NCBI GenBank assembly: GCA_016748015.1
Contig: JAAOMT010000697.1
Location: 825,152 to 889,151, forward strand
Length of the DNA: 64,000 bases
Direction: 5' to 3'
Source of the DNA: Geosiphon pyriformis
Lineage: Eukaryota > Glomeromycota > Glomeromycetes > Archaeosporales > Geosiphonaceae
Both the position numbers and the translations under genes were made by a program. The notes under the pieces were generated by a model. That model was not told where the DNA came from. It did not search any database and saw nothing but the letters and a program-made list of their open reading frames with translations. Below, piece by piece: positions 48,130 through 60,599 of the stretch. Position 1 is the stretch's first letter; the number at the start of each line of letters is the position of its first letter.

Positions 48130-49900
48130 TCAATTAAAGACCAAGCTCTTTTTATTGTACAATTGTTTAATAAAAGTAATTCTAAATCTTTTGAGTGAAC
48201 ATGAAACATCATAAAACATCAAATTGTTTAGAATTAAAGATATTAGAATGCCATTGAAAAAGCAGAATGCAGTCATAAAAAAGTTTTCAAGAGACATATC
48301 ACAGTTCAAAAAAAGCCTAACTATACCAGCCAAAAAATTATTAATTAGATTAACACATAATTTCACAGGACAGCACAAAGAGTAAATAAGTAACCAACTC
48401 AGAACTTGCAGATCCAAAGACTTATGACAAAACAAGCAACCAAAAAACCTATTAGCATTCATAAAACCTAATACAGAAGCCACTTTGCACTTAGTTTGTA
48501 ATTGTTTAAAAGATTTCAAGCTATATAATAAAGAATAATAAAGAGCCTCATTAAGAAAATTTCTTAATAGACTAGTCTTTAATCTCAAACTCTTTCTAAT
48601 AAACATGTTCCATTTAGTATATATACTCTTGAAAATAAAACTAAATTGAGTTCTATAACTAACTATTGGTTGCAGTATGGTTGAGACCAAATAAAGAAAT
48701 TGTTTGTCTGAAATAGTCTTTTTCAAAACCATATTAGCAAAAAATTTAATGTTCAAGTAAGTTTTTACCAAACTAGACTTGGACAAGCTCTCAGAAAACA
48801 AAAAGATCTCAAGGTATTTATAAAACTCTTTTTTATGAGCAACAAAAATCAGCAAATCACTAATTGATAATAAAGCATTCTTGATCCTCTGGTTGATAAA
48901 GATAGCAATTGTTTTCTTATTATTAATTAAAATATTATTAACCTTAAAAAAACTACTAGCAATATTTAAAATATATTGAGTTGCTGTTTAACTACTTTTT
49001 ACCCAAATTGTGTTATCAACAAAAGTGCCAGCAGCAAAAAATAATGTCATTCCATTTTGAGCCTCCAATCTGTCAGTCTTGGCAACAAATTTAGTATTAA
49101 TATGATAGCTATACAAACTTTTCTGACACTTAACTTTGCATAACAGGAGGTTATAAAAAATTCTTTAAAATAGAGGAAAGAAGATCTTATTCTGGTCTAG
49201 ACTATTATACATCCAATAACTTTTTGTCAAACCATAATCAGTCATAACATAATTGATTCTATCATCATGAATACTCCCAAAAAAATGGATTAACTGTTCG
49301 CACATTTTAATATGAATTAAACTATTTCTTAAATGCTGCCATCTAATAGAGTTATAAGTTTTTTGCATATTTTATAAGACCAACCAAAATTTATGGCCCT
49401 TTTCCAAAACATTTTTAACCACTGAACTAACAACAAAAATAGGAGATTAAGTTATAGTCCTCTTTAACACAGAAAAATTGTCACCATGGAAAACATTAAA
49501 TTTACTACAGACCAATGAAATCCTATTGAAAAGTAACTTGAAAAGAATCTTACAAGCAGTCTCAATTAGAGCAATTGGTTTTGTATTAGTCAAAACATCT
49601 TCTTACTTATATAGTTTAGGAATTATTAACATTTAAGCTTTTTTCCATGCCTATGGAACAGATTTACACACCAAACAAAGATTTAAAAAGTCTAAAAGCA
49701 TGACAAAAACTAAATCATCACAGTGCTTCCAAAGCTTATTTGTGATACCAGACAAACCAGCAGCTTTTTTGTTAAGTAGGTCCTTAACTATTTGCACTAT
49801 TTTACTATAACTAATAAGAACCATAACCCCAGAAAATACACTATCATTAATGTAAATCAATAACAGGTATTGGCATTGCCACATATTGGAAACACTATTT
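48130..49900 (-). pseudogene. LINE-3 ORF2 reverse transcriptase (inactivated)
   Basis: The palm A/B segment lies at 49165-49368 (MQKTYNSIRWQHLRNSL; NSLDQNKIFFPLF), the catalytic box near 49015-49030 (GTFVDNTIW, second Asp to Asn), and a long thumb/linker frame of 241 residues at 48130-48855 (VAHKKEFYKYLEIFLFSES; LPLVSTILQPIVSYRTQFSF-like). The N-terminal region is at 49651-49884 (AGLSGITNKLWKHC). The catalytic box mutation removes activity even if frames were joined. Confidence 0.84.
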
Positions 49901-49920
49901 AGTACAACTTACTTTTTCAT

Positions 49921-51300
49921 TCAATCTTTCATAACAGAATCAATCTCATCTTTAACTTCTATTGGATCCAAAATCAGATTACTATTAGCAACCAAATGAT
50001 TCAACACTACTTTATAAAAAAAATGCTCTAAAACACTTCTAATTATATAACTTTTATTAACTATAAAACTTGTTATCCTCTTATCAATGGCAGATCTAAT
50101 GTCTGATTCTTTAGTCCTCAAAGACTCAGCAAATTTGGACACACAGTAAGACTTTTTTATTTTAAAAAAAGCAGAACATACACAATTAAAACCCATATTA
50201 GAGTTCACCGGATCTTAAACAACAGAGGCTTTATTACTGTCCAAAGAAACCCAGTGCTTTATCAAGGAATCAAATCTGACAACACTCTTTTTATAAGAAG
50301 CCTTACCAATTTTTGAAACTAAAACTTTCAGTTTATGAAAACTGAAAGATTTTTTAGTGAAAACATTATCAAAATCCTTAAACCACTTTCTCTTAAATGT
50401 TCTATCAGCAAAAAAAATCATAATCTTGCAAACTGCATCTCATATTGCATTCAAATCTGAGAATTTCTTAGATATGGCAAAGTTATCAAAGAACATTGTA
50501 ACATTGGCCACTATAGCATCTTTAAAATTGTTCTATTTCACCTTATTAGCATTTTTAACATTAAACTTCCAATTATTTTTATTTATCTGCTTGTGTATAA
50601 AGTTTAATTACACATTTAACAAACCTCCCAAATCCACAAAAACAAAAACAGTCTGGTAATTAGTGTTGAAATATTCACCAACATCAATTACATTATGATC
50701 CACCACAGCATTAACCAAACTTAAGAAAACAAATACATAATTAATTGTTTTTGCAACACCTTGAAAATTAGCCTATGTTGGTGTCTTTGCAAATAAGTTT
50801 TTATCTAAAGAATTAACCAGACTTAAATTAAGGCACTTTTTAAAACTAGCACATTTACAGAAACTATTTTTATTAAAGTTATCACTCAAAACAATAAACA
50901 AAGACTTATTCACAGTTTTGGCTATCAAAAAGTTGATTTTACTAGCCTGAGAGAAACAAACAGTTAGGAAAGCACCAACATAAAGCCCCAAAATTGAAAC
51001 AGAAAGTTTATTTTTGAAAAATAACTTGATAAAAATGAGCTAATTAGACACCTCAAAAACACTACACACATGTCTTGTTAAAAACTCATTTATGACTACT
51101 ACAACATCTAAATCCAAGTAACTAGAGTTCAAACCAGAAGTAAAGACATAAACACTATCAAATTTATTAACAAGCCAAGATCAAATCTTTCCTTTTAGCT
51201 TTGTTTTTATGAAAATTGGAATCAAATTGTTCATATCACTGTGCTGATAAATAATATCAGCCTGTTTTGCAGGATTATTCATACTTTGAACATTGTATGT
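49921..51300 (-). pseudogene. LINE-3 ORF2 AP-endonuclease and linker
   Basis: 50773-50991 gives MGLYVGAFLTVCFSQ and FIVLSDNFNKNSF, the GDFNE block mutated to DNFNK. Segments near 51060-51300 carry broken N-terminal EN sequence. 50215-50421 and 49921-50208 form the linker to RT (MNSNMGFNCVCSAFFKIKK), parallel to LINE-2. Frames are broken by many stops. Confidence 0.78.
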
Positions 51301-51326
51301 AGCAATTTTTTAAATCAGACTGGTCA

Positions 51327-52761
51327 TTAAGAAAGAGGTTTAAAAAGTGCATCACCAGCCAGAACCAAACTATCAAAACATGCCAACAGACTCAGCACTA
51401 AAGCAGTGAGTTTTTCCAGTATGTTTTCCAAATATATTACATTAGAAGAGATAGAAAAACCCAAAACCATAACAGTCTTACTATTAGTGGTCTTACCTAA
51501 ACTTTTTTCCATTACTACATTACCCATTTGATCATGTGATGAGGGGATTACTAACAGCTGACATTTAGAACTAGGCTGGAAAATCATCAACACGAGTGAC
51601 TCTAACTTCTTAGCCAACTTACCAATTTGTCTCATAAGACTGCTTTCAATGTTAATCAAATGTAATTCCAACTTATTAACAACAAGCATAGGAGATTTTA
51701 TCTTCGAAAAAAAACCAGAATTAGTAAAACTATTATGTATAGGAAGAAGAAAAAAGGTGGACCCACCAACAATCTTGGCCCAAAAAACATTACTAAAAAA
51801 AACAAAATAAGCAATTAGTGCCAAACATTTGACATAAATAGATATCAGTTTGCTTTTATTTTTCTTAGATAGCATCTTGTGAAATAGGCCACCAGGAGAT
51901 TTCTTCTCACCAAAAATGCAGTCTAATAATGTATGACTAAACTTTTTATACTTGGCACATTTAGCAAAACTCAGATGAAATTAATGAAAATTGACATTTC
52001 TCAGAACTAGAATGGTTTTTATAATAGCATTCAGCAATTTAGCAAAGTCAAAACAAATGAGAGCATATCTGGCTCAGGTATATAAGACAGAATGACAATC
52101 AATAAGACATGTTTTTTCACTCACAGAGCCAATAAAGTCTCAAATATTATGAGTATTAGTTCTTACAGACAATATGTAAAGCAGTATTCTATAATAATCT
52201 CTGACATCTCATGATTCTTTGTCTAAATTTACCCTAGTAACATATACAGCATTTTTTCTAATTAAGATAGACCAATTTGTTGTAACCATATCAACATAAT
52301 CTGATTGCTTAAATTCCACCACAGTTTTTTGTTACAGCCCTACCAATTACATATTGATCGATCTAATTGTACCAAACTCAGACAGTGGAGTGTATACAGC
52401 CTTAGCTGATGTTTTAATTGGGATTTTTTTCACAACTACAGCCTAATCTGAACATTTAATAAATTTTTTAAAATTAATATTAACTGTAATCTTCATATCT
52501 TAGCCAAATCAGATGTCTAAGCCAAGTTTAATTCAGAAGTAAACATTGTTCAAAGGATTTCAAAAAATTTTAAGGAAGTAGAAACTCTTCCAAAATTATT
52601 AATTTTTGAAAACAATTTCCTAATAACCACAAGTTTGTCTTGAAATAAATTTCTGGCAATCTTATTCAGGCTAATATCCAAAGTGAAAGATTTTCTGACA
52701 GACATATTGACCAAATTCTTTAGCAGTAGAGAGAAAATCACAGAAGCATTTAAAAGAATGT
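51327..52761 (-). pseudogene. LINE-3 ORF1 (5'-truncated by GyB LTR)
   Basis: C-terminal segment 51327-51875 (182 residues, starting MLSKKNKSKLISIYV) is helical and resembles the LINE-1 ORF1 tail (LVVNKLELHLINIESSLMRQIGKLAKKLESL against MVSKELNDRF...DKLAKRLDS). Just upstream, near 51940, KCAKYKKFSHTLLDC is the zinc knuckle with its second Cys changed to Tyr. 52550-52741 encodes the N-terminal block LLKNLVNMSVRKSFTLDISL, homologous to LINE-1. The LTR starts 20 codons further upstream. Confidence 0.82.
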
Positions 52762-53568
52762 TGTTACAGATGATTATTTAGGATCTCAAATCAAATAACA
52801 AATTCATAACATGGTGTTCAATAGATATATTGATGTTGGTAATTTCTGATGATGTGTTTTTTTGAAGATTTTGGTTGAGTCCTTTGTATAATAGACAGAG
52901 ATTTAATTAATAGTTTTATCTGTAGCTTCCCAAAACTGCAGTTTTATCAATTTTTTTCTTAGCATAATAGCCAGTAATCTTTCTAATAAAATATTCTCAA
53001 TTCTGAGTGTCTATTTTTATTCCTGGGTCTTTTATCAGTGCTTTATCTTGATGTCAATACCTCTGTATATAAATTTTTTTAATCAAGTTTAACAAAAAAA
53101 ATAAAGCAAGAAAAAAAAATAAAAAAAATAAGAAATATAAGCCAAGATGATTTGTATATTAATATCCTGTTAATAGCCATGATCAAGAGCTATTGTTCCA
53201 GTGTAGTTAAGTATCAATTACTATTAACATAAAGTGTTAATAGTGGAGAGTAGATTGAAATAGTAAATAATTATTTATTGATATTTGTGAATAGAAAGTT
53301 GCTTAGATCAAATCTAAATTAAAAAGTCTGTCTTTTCTACTTCTAACGCTACTGATATATATACATAATTGAGATTTTTCAATTCCTCAGTTCTTCACAC
53401 CAAAAATTCTGGGATTCCTGGAATTCTACAATTCTTTTGAGAGGAATTCTAAAATTCCTGGAATCCTGCAATTTTTTTGAGAAGAATCCTGGAATTCCAT
53501 ATTTACTATGGCTACTTCTGATTGGCTAATTTATATGCTAATATACTTCTTATATTTTATGAGTAACA
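52762..53568 (-). repeat. GyB 3' LTR (807 bp)
   Basis: Intact LTR ends TGTTAC...GTAACA. The minus-strand interior order is U3 with TTCNNGAA repeats (about 53402-53505), TATA (about 53355-53366), and the conserved LTR ORF remnant (about 52855-53050). The right side joins GyB internal sequence preceded by an A/G-rich run (AAAAGAGGTGAAAA on the minus strand, candidate polypurine tract). The left side is LINE-3 ORF1. It is shorter than the 870-bp LTRs through small deletions. Confidence 0.9.
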
Positions 53569-55400
53569 TTATTTTCACCTCTTTTAATATTAAGCTCTGT
53601 CGAGATCTCCTAATTCTAATTTTTTATCTTTGAGTATTTTTTGAACTTCTTTTTCAAGAATTACTTGTGCTATCTTGTTTTGTAATTCTTCAAATTGAGC
53701 ATTGGTTATTTTTTCCATTTGGTTAATGGTAATAAAGTTCATTTTTGGATTGAGTAAGATTTCTGGTTGATCTTGAAATCTGGTGTGTAGTTAATAAATA
53801 GCTCTTGTTTGTATAGTCAAATTGTTCTTCTCCACAAATTGTTCTAGTTGTTGCAGTATTATTTTGTCAAATAATTGTTTTGTTTTATCCATATATAAGC
53901 CCTGAATGTTCAAGTGTTGTCCTAAATAAAAGTAATAAAAGTTTCTTGAAAATTGCTGTATCTACCAATTCCAAGTTTTTATAATCAACTCTTAATATTG
54001 GGTAACTTTTGATTGTGTTTTTATTGCCAATTTTACTTTTGTGATTATTTTGTCCACAGTGTTTTCTGTTTTTCTTCATATTTTATCTTGTAGTTTTTTT
54101 CTGGTATTTGTGTATCTGATAGTTTGTTAGTTGATTGTAATTTTCATCTTTTATTGTTGGATCAGTTAAAAAAGTTGTTGTACTAGTGAGTGAATACCAT
54201 TAGTAATCTTCATTTTTCTGCTGTCTTTTGTCATGTGTATTATGTCTTTATATACTCTTTTGGTTGTTTAATTTTACATGTTTGGTTCAATGATTATAAT
54301 TGGTTCTAGATTTCGTGAGATTTTATCTGGTTTAACTAGTATTTTTTGTACTCTTAATTGTGGAATATTACTGGTAGATGATGATACTATATGGTGATAT
54401 TGTTTTAGTTGATTACTATGTGCTGCTTTGATTAAGATTTTGTTGTTCAACCTTAATTTATAAGCTCCATTTCTAAGAATTTTTTCTATGTGAAATGGTT
54501 CATCCCATTTGGGGTCAAATTTTCCACTCTATTGTTTTTCCACTTTAATACAATGTAGAAGTACTTTGTTTCCAATCTTAAATTTAACTGGTTTCTCTGA
54601 TAGTTGGTTATCATGTCTTTCTTTTTGTTTTTTTTGTGACTTTTAGATATTATCAACTGCTCTTTGCTGTGTGTTTTCTAGTGTTTCCATTAAGTCATAT
54701 GTTCTTTTCAACAATGTTCTTTGGAAATTTTTTTTTGTTATTGGTTCTGTTGGATATGTTTTGACTTCTATCTCAACTGATAATATTGCTGTTCTATCAT
54801 ATACTAATTCAAATAATGTTACTTGTGTAGTGTTTTGCTTTATTGTCTGATAAGCAAATAATACTGATAGTATAATCAAATTCTATTCATTCTGGTTTTC
54901 TTGGCTAATTTTGGCAATGGCTTTACACAATGTTCTGTTAAATCTTTTAACTAACCCATTTGTTTGTGAATGGTATGGTAATAATAATGGTCTTTTTATT
55001 CCAAATCTTTGACTTAATTCTGCCAATGTTTTATTTACAAAGTGAGTTCTTTGATCTGATAGTAGTTTTTTTGGACATTTGTGTCGACAAATCAAATCTT
55101 GATAAACAAATTTGGCAACGGATTCTGCATCTGCTTTTTGAATGGCTTTTGCTTCTGGTCATTTAGTAAAATAGTCTATGGCTACTGTGATATATCTGTT
55201 GTCTCTGCTGGTAATTGTTAATAATTTGACTAAATCAATTTTAATGTGATCAAATGGTTGTCCCACTTTGATTGATCTTAATAGTTTACTGGGTTTTGTT
55301 CTACTTCTTTTTTGACAAACATCACAACTTTGAACATATTAAATAATGTCTAGATACATTGATGGCCAATAATATTTTTTTCTGATTCTTTCCATGATTG
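53569..55400 (-). pseudogene. GyB integrase and C-terminal Pol tail
   Basis: The core piece at 54883-55095 has KKLLSDQRTHFVNKTL (second catalytic Asp) and YHSQTNGLVKRFNRTL, where the catalytic Glu of the D,D-35-E triad is Lys. The region upstream to about 55330 holds the first Asp (IKIDLVKLL) and the remains of the HHCC zinc region. The frame 54643-54879 continues (FELVYDRTAIL; EIEVKTYPTEPITKKNF). The tail to 53590 ends ELGDLDRA stop. Integrase inserts cDNA into chromosomes; the Glu-to-Lys change would block this. Confidence 0.87.
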
Positions 55401-55689
55401 TTTCTTTATAAAAATGTTCTGTTGTTGGATCTGAGTACATGTTAAATAATATTGTCTTTTTCTCTGGTTCTGTAATTACTCTGATTGGTTGGTCTGAATT
55501 TTTTTTGTTTTTCTAGTAAAGTATATTTTGATGGTTGATAAAATATTTTGATTGTTGTTTTATGTTCCTTTGTTTCTTTTAAGATAATTTCTCTTTAAAC
55601 ACTTTGGTATTTATATAATGTTGGAGTTGTTGGTATTTTTGTATATTCATCTTTTGTTATATTTTTGGGTTGAAATGTTTTTAGATTTG

Positions 55690-56827
55690 TCTTATTCATG
55701 ACAATCCATTAGCATTTCCATTTTTTTTTCTTTTTTTATAATATACTGTATAATTAAATAGTGAAAGTTTTATTTTTCATGTAGCATAGTGATTGTCTCC
55801 AAATTTTTGTTTCTGGATTGAAGTCAATTCTTTATGATCAGTGTACACATCAAACTTTTGACTCAAGTATTCTTTCCATTTGGTGACAGCCCAATAGATA
55901 GCAAAGTGTTTCAGTGCTGGAGTTCTATAGTTCTTTTCAGCTGGACTTAAGCTTCTACTGATGTAAGCTACTGGATATTCTCATCTGTCCAGTTCTTTCT
56001 GAGATAATACTGCTCTCAATGCTTAACCAAATACATTAGTTGTGATTATGAATGGCTTGCTATGATCTGAATAGATTAGTACTAGAGCTTGAATAAGCTT
56101 TCTTCTTAATGTATCAAAAGCTTCTTGCTGAATTTTTGTCTATTCATATTTGGTATTGGAAAGTTCTTGACAATCTCAATCTTATTTGGATCTGTCTTAA
56201 TTCTGTCTTTGCTTATAACATGTTTCAAAAACTTAAGTTCAGTTTTTCCAAAGAAACACTTGGTTGCATTCAATTTTAATTCTGCTTGTCTGAGTCTTTT
56301 AAATACTTGTTGGAAATGATGCAAATAATTATCAAATGTTTTTGAAAACACATTGGTGTTATCTAAATATATGACTACTAATTTCCATAGTAGCCCAGTA
56401 TAAACAATTTCCATGAGCTACTGGAAAGTGGCTGGAGCATTCATCAAGCCAAATGGCATCACTTCAAATTCAAAATTTTTTTTTAAGTTGTAAAAGCTGT
56501 TTTCTCTTTATCTTCTAGTTTCATGGCTATCTGCCAGTAATCACTGTTTAAGTCTAAAGTTGAGAACCATTTCCTTTCTCCAAAAGCATCAAACAGCTCT
56601 TGGATCTTTGGTGTTAGATAGCTATCTCCTTTGGTTATTCTATTTAGTTTTCAGTAATTCACACAAAAGCAGATTTTTCTATTTTTCTTATGGACTAGTA
56701 CTACTGGTAATGACTATGGGCTTATTGATGGCTGAATTAATTTATTGTCAAGCATTTGGTTGATTTCTTGATGAATAATCTCATGGCTGGCTAGTGGTAC
56801 TTTATATGCTCTTTGTTTGATTGGCAT
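55690..56827 (-). pseudogene. GyB reverse transcriptase and RNase H (inactivated)
   Basis: RT at 56106-56827: VVIYLDNTNVFSKTF (catalytic YLDN), then AELKLNATKCFFGKTELKFL and KTDPNKIEIVKNFPIP. Downstream toward 55690 is the RNase H domain (VAYISRSLSPAEKNYRTPALKH, then FDVYTDHKELTSIQKQKF). Stops and frame breaks occur in several places. The RT N-terminus is separated from the dUTPase region by the solo LTR. Confidence 0.88.
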
Positions 56828-57697
56828 TGTTACTCATAAAAATATAAGAAATATATTAGCATAATTATTAGCCAATCAGAAGTAAGTATAATAAATATGG
56901 AATTCCAGGATTCCTCTCAGGAATTGCAGAATTCCAGAAATTTCAGGATTTCCAACAAAGAATTGCAGGATTCCTCTCAAAAGAATCACAGAATTCCAGA
57001 AATTCCAGAATTCTTGTCATGAAGAATCGAGGAATTGAGGAATCTCAATTATGTATATATAGCAGTAGTGTTAAAAACAGAAAAGACAGAATCGATACCA
57101 CAGAATTCTTAACCTAAAAACACAATCATCAAATAAATAATTATTTCATATCTCAAATCCACTCCCCACTATCAACCCTTCATGTTGATAGTAATTGATA
57201 CTTAACTATGCTGGAACAATAGCTCTTGATCATGGCTATTGATGGGATACTAATCTGCAAATCGCCTTGGCTTATTTCTTTGCTTTCTTTATTTTTTTTT
57301 TATTTCTTTTTTTTTATTTTTTTTTGATTTGTTGTTATATATACTAATTGATAAAAGATTAAGCGCTGAGTTATTGATGTCAAGGATAGCCTGGTAAAAG
57401 ACCCAGAAATACGGGTAGAATTTTATATATTATCAGATAGCTTACCAGAAGGGCACGACTGCCAGACTAAATCCGGCCACCATGCTGAAAAAGAAATTGG
57501 GAAAACTCTTGAAAAATATATCTACTATTGATACTATTGAATTTCTGTTCATTATACAAAGGACTCAACCAAAACCTTCAAATCCATCAAAATCTTCAGA
57601 TACAGCACCTTCAGAACAGCCTCAACGGAAGTAGCTTTTGAGCACCAAGTTACAGGTTTGTTATTTAATTCAACAGCAGAAATATTCACCTGTAACA
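56828..57697 (+). repeat. Solo LTR (870 bp) inserted in GyB, plus orientation
   Basis: Ends are perfect 6-bp inverted repeats TGTTAC...GTAACA, and a GCAT direct repeat flanks them (56824-56827 and 57698-57701). GyA has the uninterrupted sequence at the same place (GATTGGCATTGCATCTCC near 860-877), so the insertion site is certain. The LTR lies opposite to GyB. In plus-strand order it has U3 repeats (56902-57015), TATA (57052-57061), a poly-T tract, and the LTR ORF (57482-57634). It is better preserved than the other LTRs, so it is likely the most recent. Confidence 0.95.
57482..57634 (+). CDS. 50-codon ORF inside the solo LTR
   Basis: The start GCCACCATGCTG matches the eukaryotic initiation consensus well. 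The 50-residue product begins MLKKKLGKLLK and ends in a Pro/Ser-rich tail before TAG. The reading frame, including a FLFIIQRT-like block, is matched by protein-level resemblance in GyA's LTR (LRKKLMKLQFWKAIDKTI, ESLFIIQRT) and, with frameshifts, in the LTRs at 52762 and 62516. No family is recognised. It may be a leader peptide, a regulatory uORF or a remnant. Confidence 0.5.
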   Translation: MLKKKLGKLLKNISTIDTIEFLFIIQRTQPKPSNPSKSSDTAPSEQPQRK

Positions 57698-57701
57698 GCA
57701 T

Positions 57702-58975
57702 TACATCTCCAGTCTTAATCTGATGTTAAATGATGTCAGTTCTGCCAAATTCATTTTCACTTGCAAAGATGTCATTAAAGTTGTTAAGTAATATCTTGAG
57801 CTGCATACATTGAAGTAGGTCTAAGTTTTCTAAATTCATCTGTTCCAATTGTTCTGTTTGGAGTAAATAACATTTTTCTCATTCATATATGATTTGTGAT
57901 GTGATATCCACATATCCACATAGTTGTGGAAAGTCTGGAATGGTGTTTGGAAGTTAATCTTCAATTTTGGTAGTTAAGTATCCAATGGTAATTCCTTTTA
58001 GTATTTTAATAATATCTTCTATATTGTTATAAATGGGAATTTTTATGTGTCTGTGGTTTTTGGCTGGTATGTATAGATTGACTAATCCAATCTTTCTTGA
58101 TTTACAAAGTGTTGTTTCTGCCTTAAAAATCTGAATCTGATCCTTTATTTTTCTTTCTATGACTACTATGTACTGGTCATATGGTGAAATAGAAATTGAT
58201 TGATAAGTGGAAATAATTTCTCTCTTGTCAATAACTTCTTTTTTTGCCATATTGACTGGTATTTCTATTCTACTTGTTGATCCAAATTCTTGTATCTCTC
58301 TTGCTGTTATTCTTAACTCTTCTCTATTTTCTATTAATATTAATTGAGCTATTTTAACCAGAGACAGGAATATTGCCTGTGCTATCTTTTTATTTGGCTC
58401 TATAATATAGGCTTTTTTTGAGTTATTTTGTAGCATAACAATAATATTTTCTACATATCTTGCATCAATTATTCCCTTTTTGATGTTGATTCCCTTTTTC
58501 ACTAAACTACTTCTGGATGCTAATTGAATCATTTTTGTTGCTAGAATTTCCAGTGCTATTTTAAGATTAATGCAGATGTGCAAGTGTAGTTCCAATTTAA
58601 TGGCCTTTTTTCTCAGATATCTCAGATCAAATCTTGTGTTAATATCATGTGTATGTTCTGGCATAATACCTTTGTCATTATTACTGAACCATTTAAGTTT
58701 CTGCTTCTTAGTGAGATCAAGAAGTGCAATGTATTGTTTGGATTTGAATTGGAATTTAAATCATCATAATTTTTGTTGCCATATTGGGCAGAGCTAGAAC
58801 TATTGTTTTCATCATCATTATTGTTAGAGTTTAAATTGGGATTAAAGGTTGATTCCAATTCTGATGTACAGCTACTAATTGGTTCATCTTCCTCTAGAAT
58901 TGTGTAGATCATACATGGTGGTAGATTGTAAATAAGGTCACACTTATTACAATATTGAAAGTCACATGGGATCAA
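57702..58975 (-). pseudogene. GyB dUTPase region and connector
   Basis: 58622-58975 is the N-terminal part with CDFQYCNKCDLIYN and the acidic Ser/Asn spacer. 57954-58664 contains the dUTPase fold: NTRFDLRYL (motif 1, Gly lost), ASRSSLVKKG (motif 2), GIIDARYVENI (motif 3, Asp retained but Gly replaced), IAQAIFLS (motif 4) and QEFGSTSR (motif 5, degenerate). The two frames overlap with a frameshift. The connector to 57702 follows, with SLYIPAKNHRHIKIPI. Compared with GyA the motifs are more damaged. Confidence 0.87.
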
Positions 58976-58979
58976 ACAG

Positions 58980-59900
58980 TAGTTATATAGTTAGGTGTTG
59001 ATTTCTTCCAAGTGTTGTTCTTGTTTTTTTCAAGTGTGTGCTAATTTTTAGTAGTGTTCATGGAATTGTTCTAGATCCAGGAGATTTATGACTGGTTTTG
59101 AGTTTCAGTTAAGTTCTATGAGTTCTGAAGAGTTATTTTTCACTATTATAATTTTCTTTGACAACACACTTTCAATTTTGGTGAGGGCTATTTGCCATAT
59201 TTTGTCATTGTTGTGTGGACAACCATTCAGACATTTTACTGTTATTTTCCAGACAGCTTCTATTGGTATCCTTTTCCTAATCCAGTTGCTTATTAGAATC
59301 ATGTATTAACACAATTTGTCACATGTTTCTCCTCGTTTAAAAATGTTATTCCATATTTCTTCATTTAGAAAAGTGTCTCCACAAGCCAAGCATGATTCAT
59401 TATTCTATTTTCCAACTTGTTTTGGTCTTCCAAAGCATTTAAGGACACATAGACAGCAATAGAATTTTGTTGTTATTGTATATTCCTTATTGTCACTATA
59501 GCATGCATCTATTGATAACAGTTTCTTGCCACAATTGATGCATATGAGCTTTGGTCAGCAATAGGTGGATCATTGTAATATAGTATAGGTATAGGAGTTA
59601 TAAGTGGTAATATTGGTGGGTGTTGTTTCTTTCTTCTTCTTTTTTCCTTTTCCCTTATTGCTTTCTTCCCTTTCCCAAGTTATTAGCTCTTTTTGGTTAT
59701 TGTTAGTTCTCTAGACTTGGTCGAAATTCCAGATAAATTCTTTTTTTTGCTTTTTTTTCCTATTGTCATCCCAAAAGAATATCAATAATAGCTTATTATG
59801 GTCTTCATTGGCCCATGAAACTTGGTAAGCTTCTCAGGTGGGTTTCTCTTCTTTTTTCTTGATTAGTGGTACTATTGTGGTATTGTTTGGTTTGAAGTGG
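58980..59900 (-). pseudogene. GyB Cys-rich module and charged linker
   Basis: 59350-59560 on the minus strand reads CINCGKKLLSIDACY, FYCCLCVLKCFGRPKQVGK and SCLACGDTFLNEEIWNN, three CxxC-type pairs conserved with GyA. 59105-59302 continues IRKRIPIEAVWKITVKCL. Upstream to 59900 is the Lys/Glu-rich linker. Some stops interrupt it. The presence of the module in both copies shows it is part of the family. Confidence 0.68.
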
Positions 59901-60071
59901 CTACACGTGGCTGGTACTCTTATATGTTGTTTATCCTGACTGAACTGTAGTTTTTGTATGTTCTAGTCAAGCACAACATTGATTTTGACTAGCCAGTTAT
60001 TACCAACTAGTGCTTGGTACTGCATAGCTTTCATTACCAAAACCTTGATTGGTGTAATAATATCATTGACT

Positions 60072-60599
60072 TCAAATAGGAAAATTATCAATCTTACCAA
60101 TAGGAGTTTTGGTCGCTCTATCTGTCATTATTATCCTGGCACTGGCAGCATGATTAACTTGGTGATCTAATTGGTCCATGAGTTGTTTTGTAATGATGCT
60201 GTCAGCTGATCTACTATTTAAGATTAGTTTGATGGGATGATCATCTACTTTAGCATCTGTGTATATGGCAGTAATTGGTTTTTCTTTAAGCACAGCTCTA
60301 CTGAACAAAGACATAGATGCCAGTTCTTCAAGTTCAAACAGAAAAATTGCTACTAGTAATTTGTTGTTAGTAACAGTGGCTGGTGGTATGTTATTGGTAA
60401 GTGGTTGTATTTGTTTAATTTCTAAGTTGTTGAATGTGGCATCTTCTGGATTTATCAGGAGACTTAAATAGTTTTGAGAACTCAAGTTTTGAGTATACCC
60501 AGTTCCTGAACTCTGCTGACATGATCTTAATGATTGAGTTAAAGAACTGGAGATTGGTTGATGAACTACTATTGCCAATTTCCAACTTTGTTGTGTCAT
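60072..60599 (-). pseudogene. GyB aspartic protease (catalytic Asp lost)
   Basis: 175 residues beginning at an internal Met. The N-terminal half is an Asn/Gln/Ser-rich Gag tail; the protease half has SRAVLKEKPITAIYTDAKVD and LILNSRSADSIIT. The active-site DSG reads NSR, by two G-to-A changes. GyA retains DSGSAGS. Confidence 0.84.

Larger units (their letters stand above)
46528..52761 (-). mobile_element. LINE-3: non-LTR retrotransposon, truncated at its 5' end by GyB
   Basis: Minus strand. The 3' tail begins at 46528 (TTTAATGAATAAGACCC, then TACATATAACCAGCCACT at about 46610). ORF2 (RNase H 47602-48069, RT 48130-49900, AP endonuclease about 50640-51300) and ORF1 (51327-52761) follow. GyB's LTR cuts ORF1 in the N-terminal region at 52762, so the 5' end of the LINE should lie beyond the gypsy block, outside the window. 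Same family organisation as LINE-1 and LINE-2. Confidence 0.88.
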
